DNA from: Syntrophomonadaceae bacterium | GTDB lineage: Bacteria; Bacillota_D; Dethiobacteria; DTU022 | Direction: 5' to 3' | DNA: 9,327 nt | Assembly: GCA_003562605.1 (NCBI GenBank) | Contig: PWUG01000027.1 | Span: 1-9,327, forward strand | Shown: positions 1 to 5,181 of the stretch, one piece after another | Numbering within the stretch: the first letter of the stretch is position 1 | Layout of the letters: each line of letters starts with the position of its first letter | Translations under genes and position numbers: made by a program | The notes under the pieces: generated by a model | Database searches by the model: none | Seen by the model: only the letters and a program-made list of their open reading frames with translations | What the model was told of the DNA's origin: nothing

Positions 1-106
1 GTGAAAGTTGCCTTTGGCCTTACAGATCGGTAGGATTTTACAGAATCATAGATTCAAGTAACAAGGATATTACAGATCATGAGTATAAATGAAGTAGTTA
101 TAATTG

Positions 107-148
107 AACGGGAAGCGTCTTCAAAGAATATTTGCAGCGCTTCCCGTT
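107..148. repeat. Inverted repeat / hairpin, 11-bp arms
   Basis: The left arm AACGGGAAGCG (107-117) and right arm CGCTTCCCGTT (138-148) are perfect complements around a 20-nt loop. On the plus strand only a weak T-rich stretch (TTTGACTTG) follows, so it may be a poor terminator for an upstream gene. Alternatively it is a regulatory dyad, since its right arm abuts the -35 region of the candidate promoter of the next gene. Confidence 0.6.
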
Positions 149-152
149 TGAC

Positions 153-182
153 TTGTCTGGGGCTTTACCACCTGTGTATAAA
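153..182 (+). promoter_or_regulatory. Possible sigma-A promoter of the ABM-like gene
   Basis: TTGTCT (153-158) and TATAAA (177-182) are separated by 18 bp, giving 4/6 and 5/6 matches to the sigma-A consensus. The implied leader is about 50 nt before the ATG at 238. A TTGACT at 148-153 matches the -35 better but sits 23 bp from the same -10. Confidence 0.35.
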
Positions 183-237
183 CTATTTCATTATCTTTTT
201 CAGCAATAAAGTATAAAGAGAAAGGAGGAACTGGATC

Positions 238-510
238 ATGTATGCAAGGGTAAATACAATTCCGGGAAATCACGTAAAACAGGTCCTTGAATATCTTGAC
301 AATGTCAGCGATAAAGGATTCGAAGAAATGAAGGGTAGCTTTGTCCTGGTTGATGAAAAAAAAGAGAAGGTAATGACAATCACCCTTTGGGAATCAAAAG
401 AGAAAGCGGAAGCTACTCTGCCGGCTGTCAAGGAAATATTAAAAGGAGTAGAAAAGATTACCGGTTGGCCTGTTGAAACTGAAATGTATGAAGTTGCTGA
501 TCAGACCTAA
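238..510 (+). CDS. Small ABM-like (dimeric alpha/beta barrel) protein, function unknown
   Basis: This 90-residue soluble protein has no signal peptide or membrane segment. The order strand (YARVNTI), helix (residues 13-33), strand (GSFVLVDE), strand (KVMTITLWES), helix (KEKAEATLPAVKEILKG) and final strand (ETEMYEVA) matches one ferredoxin-like half-barrel of the antibiotic biosynthesis monooxygenase (ABM) superfamily. Such proteins usually dimerise into a barrel. The aromatic xLW-S near residue 51, followed by a helix, is typical of the group. Family members include monooxygenases and heme-degrading enzymes, but many are uncharacterised, and nothing here fixes a substrate. The ATG has an excellent AAAGGAGG (221-228) nine bases upstream. 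It stands alone between a candidate promoter and a terminator, so it is probably monocistronic. The fold call is by pattern; the function is unknown. Confidence 0.8.
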   Translation: MYARVNTIPGNHVKQVLEYLDNVSDKGFEEMKGSFVLVDEKKEKVMTITLWESKEKAEATLPAVKEILKGVEKITGWPVETEMYEVADQT

Positions 511-535
511 TATTAGCACAATTAACATAATATAG

Positions 536-580
536 AACAGGGTTAATCGAAATAAACTCTTTAGGTTAGCCCTGTTTTGT
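536..580 (+). terminator. Intrinsic terminator of the ABM-like gene
   Basis: The left arm AACAGGGTTAA (536-546) pairs with TTAGCCCTGTT (566-576), giving eleven pairs with one T-G wobble. TTTT at 575-578 follows directly. It begins 25 bases after the stop codon of the upstream gene. Confidence 0.75.
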
Positions 581-616
581 GCTGGCAGTTTGCCTGCTCA
601 CGATAACCCCGGTTAA

Positions 617-791
617 GATTTTCACTCAGCCAATGTGAAAAATCCCGGAGATATTCAGACGTATGAATGGCAAAAAGATATGAAGTAATCAAGCATGCTT
701 AAAGAAAAGGTTTTCGATCAGGCAAATTGAAAGATTAACCGGAGTAAGTTTTAGGGTTATAAGAGGAGGGCAGCAGGTGCTGGTTAGTTAG
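617..791 (+). pseudogene. C-terminal relic of an IS200-like / REP-associated transposase (frameshifted)
   Basis: Three successive frames together read like the end of a Y1 (IS200/REP-associated, RAYT-type) transposase. Frame from 617: NVKNPGDIQTYEWQKDMK, then stop. Frame from 682: EVIKHA, then stop. Frame from about 699: LKKRFSIRQIERLTGVSF, followed by RVIRGG and a stop at 789-791. The SIRQIERLTGVS stretch is the helix-turn-helix that closes many clostridial members of this family, preceded there by an 'FQ-x-L/Y-...-K' stretch like the one seen here. No start, no HUH motif and no catalytic Tyr domain are present, so only the last quarter or less survives, with at least two frameshifts. The motif is seen in the sequence; the family assignment is from memory of the family pattern and untested. 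Confidence 0.5.
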
Positions 792-837
792 TCCTCCTGC
801 GATATAATTACATGATCATCTATATTGCTATACGAAA

Positions 838-934
838 GTACGGCCCTGTTAATTGAACTATTTGCAGGGAAAAAGTCATCGGGTCATAAATTGTTAGAGT
901 CAGGTGAGAATGATAATATGTTGATTGGCCGTAC
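838..934. repeat. 8-bp perfect inverted repeat spanning 97 bases
   Basis: GTACGGCC (838-845) is the exact complement of GGCCGTAC (927-934). The 81 bases between contain no gene. The right copy lies just next to the encapsulin terminator. This could be the base stem of a structured RNA or the ends of a small element, but eight bases may also be chance. Confidence 0.35.
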
Positions 935-938
935 ATAG

Positions 939-966
939 AAAGGCCGCCCCTTTCGGGGCAGCCCCC
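939..966 (-). terminator. Intrinsic terminator of the encapsulin operon
   Basis: Read on the minus strand, GGCTGCCCC, a GAAA tetraloop and GGGGCGGCC form a nine-pair stem (one T-G wobble), followed by TTTCTAT. It begins six bases after the encapsulin stop codon. Read on the plus strand the stem is followed by CCC and TTTTT, so it could also stop transcription arriving from the left. Confidence 0.85.
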
Positions 967-969
967 TTT

Positions 970-1761
970 TTAGAGGGTGAATTTAACTATCAGGGCCGGA
1001 TCCAGAACCCTGAAGGTGAAAGACTCAGCAATGAATAGCCTGACACTTTGGCTGTCGTGGGCTTGATAGCCGATAGAAAAATCGATACCCAGGTTTAACT
1101 CCAGATCTTCGTGGTCATAGGGAAGCAACAGTGCGCCATCAAGAGCGGGGGAGAAAAGGATATCCCCTTCGATTAACTCCCTGATCTGCTTGTAAAGAGG
1201 GTAAGTGCCTGCTTCATGGTTGATCTGGTGCCATGCTTTTTTACCGGCAACCAGGGTAAGGGGTGGGGTGGCAAAGTTATCCTGCAGAGTGAGAACTCCG
1301 TCTGTAATGGCGTCCATAATCGAAGAACCGTCCTGGCCAAACTCCAAAGTCTTGTCGGCAGCCTGACCAAGGCCCTGAATATTACCTTTTCCATAACCAT
1401 TATAGATGGCGTTCTCTTCAAACAGCGCCGCTTTCCTGGCCGCTTCTTCCAAAGGACCCAGGTCTACATCACGGGCTCCCCTGGTTAAATTATCCATCTC
1501 CCAGCGGTCAAGGGTAAAGCCGGTTCTGGTTTCAACTAACGGTTTTACCTTGAACAGGCCAGTGCAGACCTTTTCCGAGTCTTCCTCCAGGATTGACAAC
1601 CGCCCTTCGGGTATTACAGTATGGTTCAACCCCTTAGGGCCATCTACCCGTACAACCTTACGGGCGGTAAGAATACTTTTCAAAACCTCGGTTGCCCTTT
1701 CATCTATTCCATGCCAGGCTTCTTCCGTTAAAGGCGCCAGTTGGCGTTTCAGAAAATCCAT
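970..1761 (-). CDS. enc: Encapsulin shell protein (family 1, HK97-fold nanocompartment)
   Basis: This 263-residue protein has the usual length of family 1 encapsulins (about 265). These self-assemble into icosahedral protein shells, usually 60 subunits, that enclose cargo enzymes in the cytoplasm. The N-terminal helix MDFLKRQLAPLTEEAWHGID, the following ARKVVRVDGPKG strand, the E-loop region around residues 50-80, the long P-domain helix (104-120, LEEAARKAALFEENAIYNG) and the C-terminal FRVLDPALIVKFTL strand are all characteristic. W87 in DRWEMDN falls at the position reported to stack on flavin in the Thermotoga maritima shell; that equivalence is recalled, not aligned. The gene follows the ferritin-like cargo gene by 14 bases. 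Its ribosome site AAAAGGAGG (1777-1769) overlaps the cargo stop codon, implying translational coupling. A strong terminator follows. No fused cargo domain is present. Confidence 0.95.
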   Translation of the reverse strand: MDFLKRQLAPLTEEAWHGIDERATEVLKSILTARKVVRVDGPKGLNHTVIPEGRLSILEEDSEKVCTGLFKVKPLVETRTGFTLDRWEMDNLTRGARDVDLGPLEEAARKAALFEENAIYNGYGKGNIQGLGQAADKTLEFGQDGSSIMDAITDGVLTLQDNFATPPLTLVAGKKAWHQINHEAGTYPLYKQIRELIEGDILFSPALDGALLLPYDHEDLELNLGIDFSIGYQAHDSQSVRLFIAESFTFRVLDPALIVKFTL

Positions 1762-1775
1762 AGTTAATCCTCCTT

Positions 1776-2129
1776 TTATTTTTTCAGGTTGCCCAGGTTC
1801 AGGCTGTCCCCGGCCTGGTTCCCACCCTCATGGTGTTCACTTTCCTCTTCCGAATGGCCGATGGGGCCATCAGTAAACAGGTTGTCTCGCAGCTCTTTGT
1901 CCCAACCGGGCATATTTCTTCTGAGCCACTCCAACACCATGCAGACATGTTCAATTTCTTCGTCCCGGTTGTGCTTCAGTATTTCTTTCAGTGCGTCATC
2001 ATCAGAAACGTCTATCCTTTGATGATACCAGATTACCGCTTCCACTTCCTCCTTGAGGCTGTGAAGAGCACGGACGAAGTCTTTTGCTTCTGTACTAAGC
2101 TGGTCTGTTGGTTCCACGTAGTTGGACAC
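1776..2129 (-). CDS. Encapsulated ferritin-like protein (EncFtn) with encapsulin targeting peptide
   Basis: This 117-residue ferroxidase-type cargo oxidises Fe(II) for storage inside the encapsulin shell. Two helices (about 12-39 and 43-71) carry the EncFtn motif EEVEAVIWYHQR and the NRDEEIEHVCMVLEW stretch. By comparison with the Rhodospirillum rubrum protein (recalled), the ferroxidase ligands would be E28, E58 and H61 with Y35, and the metal-entry residues E27, E30 and W34; all are present. Such half-ferritins form ring-shaped decamers, with the iron site made at the subunit interface. A flexible acidic, His-containing linker (about 90-106) leads to the C-terminal peptide DSLNLGNLKK, which fits the loading-peptide pattern SLxxGxL-K/R. 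The start is GTG at 2129-2127, fixed by a perfect AAGGAGGT (2143-2136) six bases upstream. It is the first gene of the operon and its stop overlaps the shell gene's ribosome site. Confidence 0.93.
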   Translation of the reverse strand: MSNYVEPTDQLSTEAKDFVRALHSLKEEVEAVIWYHQRIDVSDDDALKEILKHNRDEEIEHVCMVLEWLRRNMPGWDKELRDNLFTDGPIGHSEEESEHHEGGNQAGDSLNLGNLKK

Positions 2130-2135
2130 TTGGCT

Positions 2136-2150
2136 ACCTCCTTACGTAAG
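2136..2150 (-). promoter_or_regulatory. Strong ribosome binding site with overlapping 10-bp palindrome
   Basis: AAGGAGGT (minus strand, 2143-2136) decides the GTG start of the EncFtn gene. The perfect palindrome CTTACGTAAG (2141-2150) overlaps its upstream end. It could be an operator in the leader or a minor hairpin, or chance. Confidence 0.55.
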
Positions 2151-2164
2151 TGATTTATACTCAT

Positions 2165-2199
2165 ATTATAAGCATATAACAGGATCTTTTACGGGTCAA
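2165..2199 (-). promoter_or_regulatory. Possible promoter of the EncFtn-encapsulin operon
   Basis: A perfect TATAAT lies on the minus strand at 2170-2165, with TG four bases upstream of it. A TTGACC lies at 2199-2194, but the gap to the TATAAT is 23 bp, too long. The -35 fits better (15 bp) with a weaker TATATG at 2178-2173. The start region is plausible but the exact boxes are uncertain. Confidence 0.35.
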
Positions 2200-2206
2200 G
2201 GGGAAA

Positions 2207-2229
2207 GCAGAATATTGAGTATATTCTGC
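2207..2229. repeat. Inverted repeat, 9-bp arms
   Basis: GCAGAATAT (2207-2215) and ATATTCTGC (2221-2229) are perfect complements around a 5-nt centre, TGAGT. It lies just upstream of the possible promoter of the encapsulin operon, which makes a protein-binding dyad as likely as an RNA hairpin. Confidence 0.55.
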
Positions 2230-2279
2230 CTTAAGGACTTCAACCGGGATGGCTTTCCAAACGCATGGTGATTTTTTAA

Positions 2280-2338
2280 GGCTGGCCTTCCGCATTAAGA
2301 TTATTTTAATAAACTTCAAAAAGCGGAAGGTACCAGCC
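2280..2338. repeat. Long imperfect inverted repeat, 14 pairs with a 2-nt bulge
   Basis: GGCTGG (2280-2285) plus CCTTCCGC (2286-2293) pairs with GCGGAAGG (2323-2330) and CCAGCC (2333-2338), with TA (2331-2332) bulged. The 29-nt loop is AT-rich. No T-tract follows on either strand, so it does not look like an intrinsic terminator. It may be a small palindromic element or a structured leader. Confidence 0.6.
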
Positions 2339-2384
2339 AGGCAGTCTGAAATATTGCCCGACACGAACTTTCACCTGTTTCAGG

Positions 2385-2414
2385 TTGACCACCGCTTAAA
2401 AATCATGATACTAT
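2385..2414 (+). promoter_or_regulatory. Sigma-A promoter of the M32 peptidase gene
   Basis: TTGACC (2385-2390), an 18-bp spacer and TACTAT (2409-2414), with an extended-10 TG at 2406-2407. The predicted start near 2421 would leave about 34 nt of leader before the ATG at 2455. Confidence 0.5.
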
Positions 2415-2454
2415 TGTTCAACATAAATAATACAATATTGGAAGTTTTAAAAAA

Positions 2455-3981
2455 ATGTACAAGTTTAAGGAGGAAAATCTTCTGGAAACCGAATTATTTA
2501 ATCTACGGGAAAAACTGGGTGAAATATCCGACCTGGACTCCAGCCTGGCCCTGCTGAGCTGGGACCAGCAGACCTACATGCCGCCCAAGGGGGCAGCTGC
2601 GCGCGGACGGCAGCGAGCTACAATTTCTGCCCTTGCCCACCGGATGTTAACTTCGGCAGAGATGGGCGAGCGGCTGCAGCGCCTGCATGAACGTAGAGAT
2701 GAACTGTCCGACGGTGACAGGGCACTGGTGGATGTTGCGATTTACGATTATAAACGAACTGCCTGTCTCCCCGGAGACTTTGTTGAAGAGCTTGCCATGG
2801 CCCAGTCATCAGGCTATGAAGCCTGGGTTGCATCGCGAAAAGATAATGACTTTTCCTCATTCCTGCCCAACCTGGAAAAACTAATTGACCTGGCAAAACG
2901 TAAGGCTGAATATCATGGGTATGAAGGCTCCTCCTATAATGCACTGCTTGAAGATTTTGAGCGGGGGATGACGGCGGAACAATTGGATAGTATATTCGGC
3001 GAACTGTCCCTGCGCCAGAGCAAGCTGGTGGAAAAAATTACTGCCTCATCGAACCAACCTGACATAACCTGGCTGGACCGCAAGTGGCCGGAACAGCCTC
3101 AGCTTGATTTTACTTTGCTGGTGCTCCGGGACATGGGTTTTGATTTCGAAGCCGGCCGCCAGGACCTGGCCGCGCACCCTTTTACAACCAGCATTTCACT
3201 ACACGACATAAGGCTGACTACCAGGACTTCCCGGGACGAACCTTTTTCCTGCCTGACCGGGTCTATACATGAAGGTGGGCACGGTTTTTATGAACAGGGC
3301 TTTAAGGAAAGTGATACCCGCACACCACTGGCCAAAGGTGCATCGTTTGGGATACATGAGTCCCAATCGCGAACGTGGGAAAATATTATCGGACGCAGCC
3401 TGCCCTTCTGGCGGTATTATACTCCACTTTTTTTAAAGCACCTGGACGATGGCCCGGCTAAAATATCAGCAGACCAAATTTTCCGGGCTATTAACCATGT
3501 TCGCCCCAGCCTGATTCGTGTTGAAGCTGACGAATGTACCTATAATTTACATATTATACTGCGCTACGAAATCGAACGCGCAGTGCTTGAAGGCAAGATG
3601 GCTGCGAGGGAGATTCCTGAAGCCTGGAATGCCCGGATGAAAGAGCTGTTGGACATTGACGTGCCCGACGACTCTTCAGGCTGCCTGCAGGATATTCACT
3701 GGTCAATGGGAATGTTCGGCTACTTCCCTTCCTATGCGCTGGGTAACCTTTATGCTGCGCAGATGTTCAAACAAATCGAAAAAGATCTGCCCAACCTCTG
3801 GACTGAAGTTGAAGCGGGGCAATTTAATGGGCTTCTCGGATGGCTGAGGCGAAATGTACACGTCCACGGCCGGCGGAAACTGGCTCCCCAAATAGTATAT
3901 GACAGTACCGGCAGTGAGCCATCCAGCAAACCCTACCTGCAGTACCTGGAAGCAAAATATAGTAAACTGTACAGCCTGTAA
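2455..3981 (+). CDS. Carboxypeptidase Taq family (M32) zinc metallopeptidase
   Basis: This 508-residue cytoplasmic metallocarboxypeptidase removes residues from peptide C-termini; family members are about 500 residues, so it is full length. The zinc motif HEGGH is at H272-H276, and the third ligand E302 lies in HESQSRTWEN thirty residues on. The other family hallmarks are present: an N-terminal LALLSWDQQTYMPP, HPFTTS and DIRLTTR before the zinc site, and EADECTYNLHIILRYEIE after it. The C-terminal FGYFPSYALGNLYAAQ is also typical. There is no signal peptide. The ATG at 2455 has only a weak GGAAG (2440-2444). A perfect AAGGAGG (2467-2473) lies inside the coding start, eight bases before an in-frame CTG at 2482, so translation might begin there (499 residues). 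The gene probably has its own promoter (2385-2414). Confidence 0.95.
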   Translation: MYKFKEENLLETELFNLREKLGEISDLDSSLALLSWDQQTYMPPKGAAARGRQRATISALAHRMLTSAEMGERLQRLHERRDELSDGDRALVDVAIYDYKRTACLPGDFVEELAMAQSSGYEAWVASRKDNDFSSFLPNLEKLIDLAKRKAEYHGYEGSSYNALLEDFERGMTAEQLDSIFGELSLRQSKLVEKITASSNQPDITWLDRKWPEQPQLDFTLLVLRDMGFDFEAGRQDLAAHPFTTSISLHDIRLTTRTSRDEPFSCLTGSIHEGGHGFYEQGFKESDTRTPLAKGASFGIHESQSRTWENIIGRSLPFWRYYTPLFLKHLDDGPAKISADQIFRAINHVRPSLIRVEADECTYNLHIILRYEIERAVLEGKMAAREIPEAWNARMKELLDIDVPDDSSGCLQDIHWSMGMFGYFPSYALGNLYAAQMFKQIEKDLPNLWTEVEAGQFNGLLGWLRRNVHVHGRRKLAPQIVYDSTGSEPSSKPYLQYLEAKYSKLYSL

Positions 3982-4051
3982 CAGGAGATAGAGACAATAA
4001 ATCATGGTATTATTGGAGCAAGGGTTAAGAAAATTCCCAAAGTTTATTTAA

Positions 4052-4070
4052 CCTGTGTCATAGTGACAGG
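4052..4070 (+). other. Small hairpin after the M32 gene, possible weak terminator
   Basis: CCTGT-GT-CA (4052-4060) pairs with TGACAGG (4064-4070) around TAG, with two bases bulged. GGTTAA (4023-4028) and TTAACC (4048-4053) form an alternative, overlapping stem. No T-tract follows, so termination here is doubtful. The whole 198-base gap to the next gene shows no other clear signal. Confidence 0.3.
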
Positions 4071-4179
4071 CCCTGTATTGCGGGGTGGTAAATGATAATG
4101 GTCAAAAACATATTTTGGATAGGGATTATTTTGGCAATTTGTTTCAAAACAAAAAAACCGATGGAAAGGGGAAACGAGA

Positions 4180-4737
4180 ATGAGAACAGTGTTCATTGTA
4201 TTAATGATACTGTTAGCCCTGGCTATCACTGCAGTGGCAGTGCTCAATAATGAAATTGTCACTTTAAACTATCTTTTCGGCCAGGTGGATCTGACCTTGT
4301 TTGCTGTAATCCTTGGTTCTAGCCTCGCGGGCATATTGATTATGGTCTTTTTTGGCATCTATCGCAGTATCCATAACTATATTAAGTCTGAAAGTGAACG
4401 CAACCTAAAAAAAGAACTGCAGCGCCGCGTTAAAAGCCTTGAAGATGAAAAGAAGAAGTTGCAAGATGAGTTAGATAAGCTTCAGAAAGAGCGCGAAAAA
4501 GCTGCTGCGAAAGAATACGCCGAACTGGAAGCTGAAAAGGAAAAATTGGAAGAAGAACTAAACAGACAGAGGAAGGAACGTGAGGATGCTACAAAAGAGC
4601 AAGCTGAATTAGGGGTTGAAAAAGAAAAATTGGAAGAAGAACTAAGAAAACAGCAAAAAGAACCTGGTAGTTTAGAAACACAGGATGATATTGCAAAACC
4701 GCCGAAAAAAGGTTTCTGGGATTTTTTAAAAAGATAG
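4180..4737 (+). CDS. LapA / DUF1049-type membrane protein with C-terminal coiled coil
   Basis: This 185-residue protein has two membrane helices (about 3-22 and 38-61) around the short LNNEIVTLNYLFGQVDLTL segment, which is the hallmark of the LapA (DUF1049) domain. A long, highly charged coiled coil fills residues 70-162, and the protein ends in KKGFWDFLKR. In enterobacteria LapA works with LapB in lipopolysaccharide control, but Gram-positive members lack that context and their role is unknown. Both termini should be cytoplasmic, with the coiled coil acting as a scaffold. The coiled coil contains a 28-residue (four-heptad) repeat: AELEAEKEKLEEEL (114-127) recurs as AELGVEKEKLEEEL (142-155), and a looser copy precedes at about 85-107. 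The ATG has AAAGGGG (4165-4171) eight bases upstream. It is followed in the same frame by a hydrolase remnant. Confidence 0.85.
   Translation: MRTVFIVLMILLALAITAVAVLNNEIVTLNYLFGQVDLTLFAVILGSSLAGILIMVFFGIYRSIHNYIKSESERNLKKELQRRVKSLEDEKKKLQDELDKLQKEREKAAAKEYAELEAEKEKLEEELNRQRKEREDATKEQAELGVEKEKLEEELRKQQKEPGSLETQDDIAKPPKKGFWDFLKR
4531..4645 (+). repeat. Tandem 84-bp repeat within the coiled coil
   Basis: The DNA at 4531-4561 recurs almost unchanged at 4615-4645, an offset of 84 bases (28 codons). Both copies contain AAAAATTGGAAGAAGAACTA. The near-identity at DNA level suggests a recent duplication inside the gene. Confidence 0.7.
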
Positions 4738-5163
4738 CAGCTGTTCTTTTTGCTAGGATTCCTTTTACCCTACTTGCCGGAATGGCTGATAATGAATGTT
4801 TTCAGTGGTAGTATTCGCAATAGTGTCTACCCGGCTTCAGCTTATTCCGAGTTAGTATTGGCCTATGGTTTAGAACAGATTACCGGGCGGATGCGTAAAG
4901 CCCAGATATTGGGTCGGTTCCGCAGCGTAATTGATTCATTTGCCGCGCCCGACCCGGATACACTGACTATAGCGGTTATGATAATCGGGTCAGATAATGA
5001 TCCGCTGGTTGAGCCTGTTTTAAGGTCAGAGTTAAAGGTTACCTATCCTTCAGCTGAAGTCTATACCTTTAACGAAGCGGGGCACTTCCCGTACTTAAAT
5101 CAGGCTGAAGAATATATAAGAATTATAGATGAATTTTTTTTAATCAGTAGATATCTCAATTGA
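4738..5163 (+). pseudogene. 5'-truncated alpha/beta hydrolase remnant
   Basis: An open frame of 141 codons starts directly after the TAG of the LapA-like gene, in the same frame. It reads as the cap and C-terminal part of an alpha/beta hydrolase. The strand TIAVMIIGSDNDPLVEP carries the Asp of the catalytic triad (D in DNDP), and FNEAGHFPYLNQAEEY carries the catalytic His, followed by the last helix IRIIDEFF. The N-terminal half with the oxyanion hole and the G-x-S-x-G nucleophile is missing; intact members are about 260-300 residues. The first possible start, TTG at 4750, has no ribosome site. Catalysis is not possible without the serine, so this is probably a decayed gene joined to the end of the LapA-like gene by a deletion. 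It converges with citrate synthase, 18 bases apart. Confidence 0.75.
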
Positions 5164-5181
5164 AGCATTTACGAGGCATAT

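Larger units (their letters stand above)
1..237. other. Left-edge intergenic region
   Basis: No gene is supportable here. Frame 1 is open from the window edge for only ten codons, to the TAG at 31-33. This could be the tail of an upstream gene but cannot be judged. A short motif TTACAGA recurs at 20, 38 and 70; the first and third copies extend to TTACAGATC. A strong hairpin (107-148) and a possible promoter (153-182) lie ahead of the gene at 238. Confidence 0.5.
511..969. other. 459-base region without an intact gene
   Basis: It contains the plus-strand terminator (536-580), the transposase relic (617-791), a small hairpin TTTTCAC/GTGAAAA (619-625 with 635-641), a stem AGGAGG/CCTCCT (764-769 with 793-798) enclosing CAGC/GCTG, an 8-bp inverted repeat (838-845 with 927-934), and the encapsulin terminator (939-963). 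No other coding signal was seen between 800 and 940 on either strand. Confidence 0.6.
2130..2454. other. 325-base divergent spacer between the encapsulin operon and the M32 peptidase
   Basis: No convincing gene lies here; the open frames on both strands lack ribosome sites and family resemblance. It holds the operon's leader and possible promoter on the left, two inverted repeats (2207-2229 and 2280-2338) in the middle, and the promoter of the M32 gene (2385-2414) on the right. Confidence 0.6.

Noticed and set aside
20..78. TTACAGA repeated three times near the left edge, considered as a CRISPR or iteron-like array
   Set aside because: Copies are 7-9 bases with unequal spacing (18 and 32 bases) and no associated genes; too short and irregular.
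1173..1876. Open frames opposite or overlapping the encapsulin and EncFtn genes (for example 1406-1876 plus)
   Set aside because: They lie antisense or out of frame to two clearly recognised proteins, have no ribosome sites and resemble no family.
238..2129. The ABM-like gene as a member of the encapsulin system
   Set aside because: It is on the opposite strand, has its own terminator, is separated by the transposase relic, and carries no loading peptide at its C-terminus.
2161..2364. 67-codon minus-strand frame in the spacer upstream of the EncFtn gene
   Set aside because: No ribosome site, no recognisable domain, and it crosses the long inverted repeat; probably chance.
4092..4255. Small plus-strand frame with a hydrophobic start (MVKNIFWIGIILAI) before the LapA-like gene, with GGGGTGG upstream
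   Set aside because: It runs into the LapA-like coding region in another frame and has a biased, non-protein-like tail; the LapA start has the better ribosome site.
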